Source: Cyclobacterium lianum (GTDB taxonomy: Bacteria > Bacteroidota > Bacteroidia > Cytophagales > Cyclobacteriaceae). From it: a DNA stretch of 64,000 nt. The DNA lies in the NCBI RefSeq assembly GCF_900143075.1, contig NZ_FRCY01000006.1, positions 175,959 through 239,958 of the forward strand, in the 5' to 3' direction. A model generated the notes under the pieces. The model did no database searches and was not told where the DNA came from. It was given only the letters and a program-made list of their open reading frames with translations. The number at the start of each line of letters is the position of its first letter. The first letter of the stretch is position 1. Positions 18,149 through 26,007 of this stretch are shown here, piece by piece. Position numbers and translations under genes: made by a program.

Positions 18149-18739
18149 TTAAAATTCTACTGTAGGGGCATTTTCAGCGCCTGCCGCAGCTTCGAAATAT
18201 CCCTTGGTCTCAAATCCATACCAACCGGCAAAAATAGTATTGGGGAAGGTTCTGAGATTGGCATTGTAGCCCTGAACAGACTGGTTAAAGTTTCTTCGGG
18301 CCACAGCGATCCTGTTTTCCGTGCCTTCAAGTTGGGCTTGCAATTCAAGAAAGTTTTGATTGGCTTTCAGGTCCGGGTACCGCTCCACGGCTACAAGCAA
18401 ACGGCTGAGTGATCCGCTCAGTTGGTCCTGGGCTTCCTGATACCGCTCGATATTTTCGGGCGTGAGTTCGTCTGCCTGCAGGTTGATGGAGGTGGCCTTT
18501 GCCCGAGCCTCGATGACACCGGTGAGGGTTTCCTGTTCGAAGTCGGCATAACCCTTCACCGTATTGACCAGATTGGGGATCAGGTCTGCCCGGCGCTGGT
18601 ATTGGGTTTCTACCTCAGCCCATTGGCCGTTGACAGTCTCTTCGGTTTGCACAAAGGTATTGTACACACCGACGGCTTTGCTGTACATAAAGATCCCGAT
18701 CAAAAGGAGGATACCAAGGGGAATAAGTATTTTCTTCAT
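18149..18739 (-). CDS. lemA: LemA family protein
   Basis: 196 residues. A single N-terminal membrane helix (KKILIPLGILLLIGIFMYSK) is followed by the all-helical LemA domain with its hallmark NTFVQTEETVNGQWAEVETQYQRRADLIPNLV (quoted in part: the ADLIPNLVNTVKGYA segment is the family signature). The C-terminus ends in FANTIFAGWYGFETKGYFEA-like sequence, also typical. It is the first gene of the operon with the two TPM proteins. LemA proteins are inner-membrane scaffolds of uncertain function. The start at 18739 places the membrane helix directly at the N-terminus as expected. Confidence 0.95.
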   Translation of the reverse strand: MKKILIPLGILLLIGIFMYSKAVGVYNTFVQTEETVNGQWAEVETQYQRRADLIPNLVNTVKGYADFEQETLTGVIEARAKATSINLQADELTPENIERYQEAQDQLSGSLSRLLVAVERYPDLKANQNFLELQAQLEGTENRIAVARRNFNQSVQGYNANLRTFPNTIFAGWYGFETKGYFEAAAGAENAPTVEF

Positions 18740-19077
18740 GGTGAGTATATGAATGTTTAGAATTTGATGCAGCTATTGGACGTAAAGGTAAGGCAGGAGG
18801 TTGTGAAAAACGATATTTTTTCAATGATTTCGGAGGGCACGGGTGTACCGGCCTTTCAGATTGGGCTTCCGTATTTGACTGGACCTCGCACCAAACCCAA
18901 ATGGCTAAAACCTGGTACAAAAAGTAAAAAAAGGTCTTTTGCCAAAGAATCTAAATGGATGGTATTGAAACTCCATAAACCTGGTAATTGGTCATGACCA
19001 TGGGGGTTATAACTAAAATTATTGGTTTTTTTTGGTAGTAGGGTGTATCTTTGGTCATAAGATATTGATTTCTAATA
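18740..19077. promoter_or_regulatory. Divergent intergenic region lemA / small barrel gene
   Basis: 338 bases without a supported gene. It holds the lemA upstream region and the promoter of the small barrel gene (separate entry). A perfect 12-base palindrome TGGTCATGACCA lies at 18989-19000, about 50 bases before that promoter's -7 box. It could be an operator. Open frames here have no coding character. Confidence 0.4.
19022..19053 (+). promoter_or_regulatory. Bacteroidota-type promoter of the small barrel gene
   Basis: TATCTTTG at 19046-19053 matches the Bacteroidota -7 consensus TAnnTTTG exactly. A TTGG at 19022-19025 gives the -33 element with about 20 bases between. The start codon at 19078 leaves a leader of roughly 15-20 bases. 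This is the clearest promoter I could find in the window. Confidence 0.6.
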
Positions 19078-19659
19078 ATGATAGTATCCAACAAATACTT
19101 ACTTCTCCCGGTCCTTGTCCTTATGCTTTGTTTTTATAATCGTGTATCAGCACAGGAAGCCGCTGAAATTTTTACCGCAAAAAACATGGTTTTTGTGGAG
19201 TTGTTAGGAAATTCAGGATTATATGCAGCCCACTATGGGCGAATATTTCATCAAAAGGACAGGATGAAATTATCCGGTAGTATGGGTTTTTCATTGGTTC
19301 CCGGAAAAGGCTTTGAACCTTTTTATCCAAGCTTCTTATCACCTGTTTTCCCTGCTGAATTCACGGTTTTCTGGGGAGAGTCCCGGCACCATTTGGAATT
19401 AGGGACTGGTTTTCTATTGCGTCAAAATCGAACATATATGTTTGACCCTGAATTTACTCCTACGAATCTTCGCCAGGAAGTTTTTTGGGATAAATCTGTA
19501 AGCATGAGGATTGGCTACAGGTATCAAAAACCGGAGGGTGGATTTTTTTTAAGGGCTGGTTACACCCCAATGCTTAATTTTGAAGGTTCTGAATTTGCAG
19601 AAAAATCCATCCGTGTTTTTCCATTCAATGTGGGGATCAGTCTTGGGAAAAGTTTTTGA
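19078..19659 (+). CDS. Small secreted outer-membrane beta-barrel protein
   Basis: 193 residues with a signal peptide (LLLPVLVLMLCFYNRVSAQ, about residues 7-25). The mature chain alternates short amphipathic strands: VFVELLGNSGLYAAHYGRIF, LKLSGSMGFSLVP-like, HHLELGTGFLL, VSMRIGYRYQK, FFLRAGYTP. It ends in VFPFNVGISLGKSF, with the terminal Phe expected of Bam substrates. This is the pattern of an eight-stranded outer-membrane barrel. I cannot name a family or substrate. It has its own promoter and is a lone gene. Confidence 0.7.
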   Translation: MIVSNKYLLLPVLVLMLCFYNRVSAQEAAEIFTAKNMVFVELLGNSGLYAAHYGRIFHQKDRMKLSGSMGFSLVPGKGFEPFYPSFLSPVFPAEFTVFWGESRHHLELGTGFLLRQNRTYMFDPEFTPTNLRQEVFWDKSVSMRIGYRYQKPEGGFFLRAGYTPMLNFEGSEFAEKSIRVFPFNVGISLGKSF

Positions 19660-19773
19660 TTGCAAAGTTATTATTTGATTATCTGCATTACCTATTTATT
19701 ACAACCCATAAACCTAGAAAACTACTAAAGCCAAATGCGTCATACCATATGACCTGTCCAGACCATACCTCAT

Positions 19774-20199
19774 TTAGTCTGCCATTCCAAACTGGTTGAT
19801 CGATTGTTTGCCATTGTCAGCAAGGTGGAAACGCAATTCCTTCCAGGCAGTGCCTTTAATACCGACCAGGGATATTTCATCTTTTGTCCTGGCAATAGTA
19901 AATAAATAATCCGCAAGTTTTTCATCTGTATCAAAAGGTACCTTATCTAAGCTTGTCATTCCAAATTCATCTATTGCCTGTGGTCTGTTGTAATCAAGGC
20001 TGAAAGCCAGATCTAGCCAGGCACTCCCTTCTGAACTTTGCATTTTGAGTCCCTTATCGGTCATTTCAATGGTAATTTTAAAGTCCTTCAAGTCGGATTC
20101 ATGCCGCTCTTGCGCCATGGTATCAGTAACTGAAGTTAATAGGATTACTGTGAAAAGTGAATAGTTGAACAGGCGTTTAAATGTTGGGGCTACTTTCAT
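19774..20199 (-). CDS. Small secreted protein with two copies of a ~35-residue repeat
   Basis: 141 residues. Signal peptide to about residue 30 (ending VTDTMAQ). The mature protein has two copies of one unit: copy 1 is ITIEMTDKGLKMQSSEGSAW then LDLAFSLDYNRPQAIDEFGMTS; copy 2 is FTIARTKDEISLVGIKGTAW then KELRFHLADNGKQSINQFGMAD. The shared core is F-T/I-I-x-x-T-x-(x)n-G-S/T-A-W-x-x-L-x-F-x-L-x-x-x-x-x-Q-x-I-x-x-F-G-M. I recall the same unit in other unannotated Bacteroidota proteins but no function. It is a monocistronic periplasmic or secreted protein. Its fold is likely a small beta-sandwich dimer made in one chain. Confidence 0.75.
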   Translation of the reverse strand: MKVAPTFKRLFNYSLFTVILLTSVTDTMAQERHESDLKDFKITIEMTDKGLKMQSSEGSAWLDLAFSLDYNRPQAIDEFGMTSLDKVPFDTDEKLADYLFTIARTKDEISLVGIKGTAWKELRFHLADNGKQSINQFGMAD

Positions 20200-20316
20200 T
20201 TTAGTATTTTAGATGATGGTTTTTGGTGATTGTTGTCTTTCCTGAAACGTGAGATGACGATTTGTGATTACCGGCCCTGATCTCCCCACACAACAATGAT
20301 CGTGGATAGCAGTTAT

Positions 20317-20448
20317 TCATTGCCCTGACCCCGGTTCCAGAAATTCGTAGACGTTCAGCCAGTGTATAAAGGCATCAAACCAACGGTTGCTGGTTCGGTT
20401 GGGATTTCCCAGACCAAAACCGTGACCTCCATTTTGGTAAAGATGAAA
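20317..20448 (-). pseudogene. C-terminal remnant of an acetyl-esterase-like alpha/beta hydrolase
   Basis: Directly after the stop codon of the monooxygenase gene, the same frame continues open for 43 codons: FHLYQNGGHGFGLGNPNRTS, then NRWFDAFIHWLNVYEFLEPG, SGQ and a stop. HLYQxGGHGFG is the catalytic-His motif near the C-terminus of axeA/BD-FAE-type esterases, and W-x-D-x-F-x-x-W-L follows it in those enzymes. There is no room for the Ser nucleophile half, since the preceding bases encode the monooxygenase. So this is a leftover from a deletion or replacement whose joint is at about 20448. It is not likely to be translated. Confidence 0.7.
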
Positions 20449-20754
20449 CTAAACCCCCACACCGCCAATGATTTCCAGCTCCTGACCTTTGGCTGGCGGG
20501 CCGTCCAGTAAGGGCATGGCCTGGGTGATGAGTTCCCGTACCCCTGCTACTTTCAATGAATTGTCGTGGTCCTCCTTGCTGTCCCAGATTTCGGTGACGT
20601 ATACGGACTGGCTATCGTTTTTCTCCTTTCCGATAACATACAAGTGGCATCCCCTGGCACTAGCCACCAGTTTGGAGGCTTCCAGTAAAATCTCAGCCAG
20701 GGCATCCTGATGGCCCGGCCTTGCGGTCAATTTACCGTTTAATAGGTATTTCAT
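20449..20754 (-). CDS. Quinol monooxygenase-like (ABM domain) protein
   Basis: 101 residues from the ATG at 20754; the frame is open 8 codons further but MKYLLNGKLTARPGHQ is the natural ABM start. The dimeric ferredoxin-like ABM fold is visible: LLNGKLTARPGHQDALAEIL, then RGCHLYVIGKEKNDSQSVYV, TEIWDSKEDHDNSLK, and a C-terminal GPPAKGQELEIIGGVGV. Relatives such as YgiN act on quinols or other aromatic substrates without cofactor; many have no known substrate. The stop codon abuts the esterase remnant in the same frame, so the C-terminus may have been set by that rearrangement. The stop is nevertheless at the usual ABM length. Confidence 0.85.
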   Translation of the reverse strand: MKYLLNGKLTARPGHQDALAEILLEASKLVASARGCHLYVIGKEKNDSQSVYVTEIWDSKEDHDNSLKVAGVRELITQAMPLLDGPPAKGQELEIIGGVGV

Positions 20755-20841
20755 TTTTTGGTTTGGTTTAGCATTCATAATTTTACCTGCACGAATTGTT
20801 AAGGAAATCCCGAGTGGGCCTCTTCAATCCATCATGCCCAT

Positions 20842-22110
20842 TTATCCCTCTACCACCCTATGCTGCTCCACAAAATCCGGATCCAGCGTGACGCCCAGCC
20901 CAGGACCTGTAGGCACGGTCACTTTTCCGCCCTCACTATTGAGGCTTGAGGTAGGACTATCCAGGGGAATTTCATTGTTAAACCCCTTGAATTCATGAAA
21001 GGGACCTGCATTGACAAGGGCCGATACGAAATGCATCATGTACAGGTAGCCCAGACCGGAGCCGGAAATGTGGGGGGTACATGGTTTTCCTTTAAGCGCG
21101 GCCATTTTGGCTACTTTCATCGAACGAACCATACCCCCGAAATAAAAAATATCCGGCTGCACAATATCCAGGGCATCCTCCTTGATCAGCCAGCGAAAGC
21201 CATGCATGCTGGGTTCCTGCTCGCCGCCAGCCACCGGGATATTCACTGCCCTGGAGACTTGCAGCGTTTCTTCATACCAGTCAAAAGGAACGGGCTCCTC
21301 ATAAAAATCATAGGCATATTCCTCCATGATTTTCCCGATCCGAATGGCCTCATCTGCGGTGTAGGAACCGTTGGAATCGGCATAAATGACCATGTTCTCA
21401 CCAAAGCGTTGCCTGACCAAGGGAATCAACTTTTCTGTTCTCCCCGGAGGATAATCTTTGTTATGGCTCATCCTCCCTCCCACTTTGAATTTCAGGGCCC
21501 TGGCTTCAGTCTCCCTGACATGTTTTTCGATCAGGTCTATCGATTCCTCCGCAGATTTGCCCCTGTAATTGTTGGCCTGGTAAACCGAAATCTCCGGATG
21601 GTAAATGGTATCCGCAAGCAGAGCTCCCATACTTTTGTCAGCCATCTTGCCCAGCAGATCCAGAATCGCAAATTCCAGCGTGGCCAGTGGTACCCAGAAG
21701 GCCAGGTTTTGCAGTTTGTAATTGCTCTGGTACACGTATACTTCCTCCAATAGGCTTTCCCATTCCCTGGCATCCTTTCCAATAAAAAAGGGCTGAATGC
21801 GGTTGACAAAAATGGGATATAGGTGGATCATCTGCATGTTATTGCTGACCGATATTCCCTCCGCACCATCCTTTGACCGGACCCTGCACAGGAAATTGTC
21901 CTCCCTGCGCAATAGCTCCACGGAGGCTATCCAAACCGGATCTTTCAGTTCCGCTATTCGCAAAACCGGTTCCTTCAAAATCCTGTCCAACGCCTCATCC
22001 TGATGGAGATTTTCTGCCGCGTAGGCTTGGGGAGAAAGAGAAATGGCCGCCATACCTGCTGCTGTAGCCCAGCCAGATTTTTTGATAAAATTCCTTCTGC
22101 TGTTTCTCAT
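20842..22110 (-). CDS. Enolase-superfamily sugar-acid dehydratase / racemase, Tat-exported
   Basis: 422 residues. The N-terminus RNSRRNFIKKSGWATAAGMA is a Tat-like signal (twin Arg then hydrophobic). The mandelate-racemase-type barrel has Lys207 and Lys209 in ALKFKVGG, metal ligands Asp245 (YADSNGSY), Glu271 (FYEEP) and Glu297 (GGEQE), and His347 in TPHISGSG. All catalytic positions are intact. By family it abstracts the alpha-proton of a carboxylate, most often dehydrating a sugar acid. It starts 6 bases after the stop of the gluconolactonase-like gene, so lactone opening followed by acid dehydration in the periplasm is a reasonable pathway. The exact substrate is not determinable. Confidence 0.9.
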   Translation of the reverse strand: MRNSRRNFIKKSGWATAAGMAAISLSPQAYAAENLHQDEALDRILKEPVLRIAELKDPVWIASVELLRREDNFLCRVRSKDGAEGISVSNNMQMIHLYPIFVNRIQPFFIGKDAREWESLLEEVYVYQSNYKLQNLAFWVPLATLEFAILDLLGKMADKSMGALLADTIYHPEISVYQANNYRGKSAEESIDLIEKHVRETEARALKFKVGGRMSHNKDYPPGRTEKLIPLVRQRFGENMVIYADSNGSYTADEAIRIGKIMEEYAYDFYEEPVPFDWYEETLQVSRAVNIPVAGGEQEPSMHGFRWLIKEDALDIVQPDIFYFGGMVRSMKVAKMAALKGKPCTPHISGSGLGYLYMMHFVSALVNAGPFHEFKGFNNEIPLDSPTSSLNSEGGKVTVPTGPGLGVTLDPDFVEQHRVVEG

Positions 22111-22116
22111 TTTCCA

Positions 22117-23058
22117 CTATTTACCCGAAACTTTCAATTCAACGGCATAAAGTCCTGTCCGGGCAGTCACAAAAAGAGTCTTCATATCCGGGCCGCCAAA
22201 GGCAATATTAGCCGGCGTTTCCGGAAATGTTATGGTTCCCAAATGTTTGCCATCGGCAGAAAAAACCCAAACACCGCCGGGTCCGGTGGCGTACAAATGG
22301 CCCGCTGTATCCACCTTTATCCCATCCGGATTTCCAGGTTTATCGATCCCTGAGACATCGTAAAAGAGCTCGCTTTTCCCCACCTTTCCCTTTTTACTGA
22401 CAGGAAACTTCATGTACTTTTTTGGTGAACCCGAATTGGCCACATATAGTGTCCGTTCGTCCGGAGAAAGGGCAAGGCCGTTGGGTCGGTCAAGCTCCCT
22501 GGAGATCAAGGTCAACTTGCCATCCCGGTATTGATATACCCCATTGAAACCCAAGGTATCGGCAGCATCATTTGGCAACCCATAGGGTGGGTCGGTAAAA
22601 TAGATAATCCCCTTACTGTCTATAATCACGTCGTTGGGGCTGTTAAACCGGGTTCCCTCATAGGATTCCACTACAGCTCGGTATTCCCCTTCAGGACTGA
22701 GTTGGCCGATTTTCCTTCCGCTGTGTTCCGCGATCAGGAGATTGCCTTCCGCATCAAAGGTAAGTCCGTTGGAATTATTGCTTGGCTCGCGGAAAACGCT
22801 CACCTGTCCGCCAGGCGACCATTTGTAAATCTTGTTGGCAGGAATGTCACTGAAAAGCAAATATCCTCCCTCCTTGTTCCACACGGGTCCCTCGGTAAAC
22901 CTAAAACCGTCAGCCAATTTTCTAACCTCCACATCCTCAGCCACCAGGTCCAGCAGGGCCTGTTCTTTGATATCCAGGTTTTGGCCAACTGCTGGAATGA
23001 GGAGTAGAAAGAAGCAAGTACAATAAATGATTTTGTACAAAAAGCAGGTAATTTTCAT
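22117..23058 (-). CDS. SMP-30/gluconolactonase-type lactonase, secreted
   Basis: 313 residues. Signal peptide to about residue 25 (CTCFFLLLIPAVGQ). The six-bladed SGL propeller shows the family landmarks FTEGPVWNKEGGYLLFSDIP (metal-ligand Glu in blade 1), NSNGLTFDAEGNLLIAEH, RFNSPNDVIIDSKGIIYFTD (Asn-Asp), RPNGLALSPDERTLYVANS and GNPDGIKVDTAGHLYAT. These supply the calcium-site Glu, Asn, Asn and Asp of gluconolactonases. It likely opens a sugar lactone in the periplasm. It is the first gene of a two-gene unit with the enolase-superfamily enzyme. Confidence 0.92.
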   Translation of the reverse strand: MKITCFLYKIIYCTCFFLLLIPAVGQNLDIKEQALLDLVAEDVEVRKLADGFRFTEGPVWNKEGGYLLFSDIPANKIYKWSPGGQVSVFREPSNNSNGLTFDAEGNLLIAEHSGRKIGQLSPEGEYRAVVESYEGTRFNSPNDVIIDSKGIIYFTDPPYGLPNDAADTLGFNGVYQYRDGKLTLISRELDRPNGLALSPDERTLYVANSGSPKKYMKFPVSKKGKVGKSELFYDVSGIDKPGNPDGIKVDTAGHLYATGPGGVWVFSADGKHLGTITFPETPANIAFGGPDMKTLFVTARTGLYAVELKVSGK

Positions 23059-23509
23059 GGTTTTCTGGGTTTGCTGGTTTTAGAGGAAATATACAGCAAT
23101 CCCTGTTAAAAGACAATGCGATGCATGGAATTCATCCGTAAAAACGAAATTCAGCGTGGCATTATTGCCATATTGCTTTAGCGGCGGGTTTTGGTTTTGA
23201 TGGTTAGGAGTGAATGAACCAGATAATGGTTTAAATGTTAAAAGACAAGAAAGTCCGCGGGATTTGTACTCCCGTGGTCAGATACAAGGGATTTGTAATC
23301 CCCGGATCGGGAGCGGTTTCGGATTAACGGGCGGTTAATTTTTGACGATGCCGTCAGCAGGATTGCAAATCCTGCGTTATCTGGGTTCGACATTGCAAAT
23401 GTCGAACAGAAGTGGGCTCCTCGGAATTTGCAATTCCGGGGGGCAGATAAAAGGGGATTTGTAATCCCACTAGCGGCGAAGGAGAATCCACTCACCCTAT
23501 TGGTTACCT
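23059..23509. other. Intergenic region carrying the REP-like cluster
   Basis: 451 bases with no supported gene. The part from 23059 to about 23230 is the lactonase upstream region. The remainder is the hairpin cluster described separately. An 85-codon open frame on the minus strand here is built from the repeats and is not a gene. Confidence 0.7.
23255..23469. repeat. Cluster of six REP-like hairpins
   Basis: Six short palindromes share the form N-GGATT-(3 bases)-AATCC-N: 23255-23277 (imperfect, ccgcggga/tcccgtgg), 23288-23302 (GGGATT-tgt-AATCCC), 23357-23375 (GCAGGATT-gca-AATCCTGC), 23385-23407 (GTTCGACATT-gca-AATGTCGAAC, 10-base arms), 23422-23438 (CGGAATT-tgc-AATTCCG) and 23454-23468 (GGGATT-tgt-AATCCC). 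All have 3-base loops, and the arms differ, which points to compensatory change. They resemble REP sequences mobilised by RAYT (Y1-type) transposases, here without a transposase. They lie between the acylase 3' end and the lactonase start. Confidence 0.8.
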
Positions 23510-25687
23510 TTACCTTTTCCCCGGATGATAGGTTTCTTTGGCCCTTTTCTCCACATCCTCCCGGTAGTAAGCTACCTCCTTGAAGCTGCCATCTGCATAC
23601 ATCTGGGCCTGGTCATCGAAATGGGGGGAATCCGGATCGGAATTTTGCCCTCCTGCCAGCAGGCTTTTGGCCCTGACCTTTTCACCAAATTCCACCGCAG
23701 CTACAAAGCTATTGCCGGAGGAGCCGTACAGCTTTTTGGTGTTTTCCCGGGCACTGGCACCAAAGGAGGCCAGCGCACCCCAGCGGCCCGAGGCCAATCC
23801 AATAGGAAGGCTTTCCTGCTCATCATCGTAAGCGAGATCTATAGCTCCACTGAGCCGCTGGAAGCGATTGATATCTCCCCAGGCGATATTCCAGGTGCCG
23901 AAATCCGCTTTCAATTGTTCCAGGGCCTGTTCAAAAGCGGAAACCACTTCTTCCGGTTCAAATTCCAATGTCTCCCCATCTCTCTGGTTAAAAGGTATCA
24001 AGGCATAGGGGCTACCAATACCCCGATTATAAGTAATGCCATAGAAGTGCGCCAGGCTCATGGCTACTGATTCCTCGCTGGTGCGGTAATCCCAATCTTT
24101 CAGGATATTCAGGGCCTGGGAAATTTCTCCCTGGGGGACACCTACATTTTCGTAGGCTTGCAACAGCAGGGGGACCAGGTACTCGAATGCCGGCAGGTAG
24201 GGGTCATATCCCAGCGCAATCAAATCGTCCAGCGTAACAGCACTGGCCTGGGAGAGCAAGTCTACTGCATGCAGGCCGCGAAAATTTTCTGCATCCGGTG
24301 CCATATAATAGGGATAATTCTCCTGCCTGGGGCTAAAGGGACCGGCCGCAGTAAAAGGCGTAGAATTGCAGTTTTGTATCCAGCCTGATTCCGGGTTATG
24401 GATCACAATGCTTTCGTCTACCGTGTGCAGGCCCTGCCAGTCAGTAGCTGGATCGCTGCCATCTACGGGCCTGGAAAAATCAAAAGCCGTATCCCTTTTC
24501 GGAATAAAATTCCCATGGAAATAGGCAATATTCCCTTCAGCGTCTGCGAAAACAGTATTGTTGGAAGAATTGGTACGGATATCCATCATTTCTTCAAAAG
24601 CTTCATAATTATCCAGTTTGGTACGGGTAAAGCTTTGGATCAGGGCATTGACAGGATCCCAGTTGATTTTGGTGGCTACCCATTTGTCATCCAATTTATG
24701 GGTTACCGGACCATGATGGGTACGGTACATGGTGAAGGACCTTTCCTGTATTCCTCCCAGAGAGCTGTATTTTAGCGTAACCGGAATTTCCTCCACTTCC
24801 CTCCATTCCTCTCCATAAGCATATTCATAGCCTTCGCCGGACTCCCGCACGGTTTCCATAAACTCATCCATAAAATCCAGGCGGGTAGAGGTATGCATCC
24901 ATCCGGTTTTTTCATTAAAACCCTGATAGACAAAAAACTGCCCCCAGGTAACGGCCCCATAGGCATTCAATCCTTCTTCACTCACCACATGGATTTCTGG
25001 TCGAAAATAAAAGGAGGTATGGGGATTGATCAATAGTAAGGCATTGCCCGATTCGCTCAATTCCGGTGCGATGGCGATTCCGTTAGAACCTTTTGGTTCA
25101 TCATAGGGATCAGGATGCAGCAATCCGTCCCCATATTCAGAATAGGCCAGGGCCTCCTGATCTTCATAAAAAGCCTGAATTCTTTGGGTGGAAATTCGTT
25201 CTATATCTCCCCCAATAGACCCCTCACTGAAAAACATGGGAAACCAGGGCTCGTAATGGGTCAATACCTGCGGTTCTACCTCGGGGTGGGTTTCCAAATA
25301 ATAATTCACCCCATCTGCAAAGGCATCACACAAATCCTTAAGCCATTGAGGTGCTCCTTCGTATGCTGCTTTGGCCTCGGCTTCGGTCATGTATAACCTG
25401 GCCCGAAGGTCGCTGTACAGGGCCTCTTCTCCTTCCAGTTCTGCCAGACGGCCGGTGGCCCAGATGTAATTCCTTTCTACTCTTCTGAAATCATCCTCAC
25501 ATTGGGCATAAAGCATCCCAAAAACCGCATCGGCATCCGTAGCAGCATAAATATGAGGAATACCGAAATCATCCCGGATGATAGTTACCCGCTCTGCTCT
25601 TTTTTCCAGGTCAGTTGAGGACGTATTGACCGGAGCCTGACAAGCCCAAAGCAAAAGGGCCAGCAAGAATAATTGTAATTTTTTCAT
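23510..25687 (-). CDS. Penicillin acylase family N-terminal-nucleophile hydrolase, lipoprotein
   Basis: 725 residues. Lipoprotein signal (MKKLQLFLLALLLWAC, Cys16). Domain order is that of the precursor: alpha chain (ERVTIIRDDFGIPHIYAATD, GRLAELEG), a spacer, then the beta chain starting at Ser201 in EPKG-SNGIAIAPE. After autocleavage Ser201 becomes the N-terminal nucleophile. NPHTSFYFRP and the NTVFADAEGNIAYFHGNFIP block with oxyanion/transition-state Asn are present, so it should be active. Relatives cleave amides such as penicillins, acyl-homoserine lactones or acyl peptides. The bulky 725-residue form is like the AHL-acylase/aculeacin group, but the substrate is open. It is monocistronic, with the REP-like cluster directly downstream. 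Confidence 0.93.
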   Translation of the reverse strand: MKKLQLFLLALLLWACQAPVNTSSTDLEKRAERVTIIRDDFGIPHIYAATDADAVFGMLYAQCEDDFRRVERNYIWATGRLAELEGEEALYSDLRARLYMTEAEAKAAYEGAPQWLKDLCDAFADGVNYYLETHPEVEPQVLTHYEPWFPMFFSEGSIGGDIERISTQRIQAFYEDQEALAYSEYGDGLLHPDPYDEPKGSNGIAIAPELSESGNALLLINPHTSFYFRPEIHVVSEEGLNAYGAVTWGQFFVYQGFNEKTGWMHTSTRLDFMDEFMETVRESGEGYEYAYGEEWREVEEIPVTLKYSSLGGIQERSFTMYRTHHGPVTHKLDDKWVATKINWDPVNALIQSFTRTKLDNYEAFEEMMDIRTNSSNNTVFADAEGNIAYFHGNFIPKRDTAFDFSRPVDGSDPATDWQGLHTVDESIVIHNPESGWIQNCNSTPFTAAGPFSPRQENYPYYMAPDAENFRGLHAVDLLSQASAVTLDDLIALGYDPYLPAFEYLVPLLLQAYENVGVPQGEISQALNILKDWDYRTSEESVAMSLAHFYGITYNRGIGSPYALIPFNQRDGETLEFEPEEVVSAFEQALEQLKADFGTWNIAWGDINRFQRLSGAIDLAYDDEQESLPIGLASGRWGALASFGASARENTKKLYGSSGNSFVAAVEFGEKVRAKSLLAGGQNSDPDSPHFDDQAQMYADGSFKEVAYYREDVEKRAKETYHPGKR

Positions 25688-26007
25688 GGTTGGTGGTTAA
25701 ACATTTGTGATTCAGGCAGGAAAAAACCAGGAAAGAAAGCAAGCTTACTCAAATCTTTCCAAGCATTTTTATAACTACCAGTCAATAATAGGCAAAAATC
25801 AAACTTAAGACAATAAAATGGTGAAATCGGATCAAAAATACCCCCCTGATAGTTATAAATTTTGTCAAAATGAATGATTTTTCTCCCACGTTATCGACAG
25901 AACTGGAAATAAAACAAAAAAATGAATCTCGGCTACCCGGAAATTTCAGGCCTGGAGAAAACCGCTGAGTCTATTTCTCCCGGCCTGATCAGAGGCGGAT
26001 AGTACGT
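25688..26007. other. Intergenic region upstream of the acylase gene
   Basis: 320 AT-rich bases between the acylase start and the 3' end of the DUF4097-like gene. It must hold the acylase promoter. I see no clear consensus box, no RNA-like fold and no open frame with coding character. Confidence 0.4.

Noticed and set aside
23255-23469. CRISPR array
   Set aside because: The repeats are short palindromes of differing sequence with no spacers of constant length and no cas genes.
23238-23495. 85-codon minus-strand frame
   Set aside because: Made of the six hairpins; no coding character.
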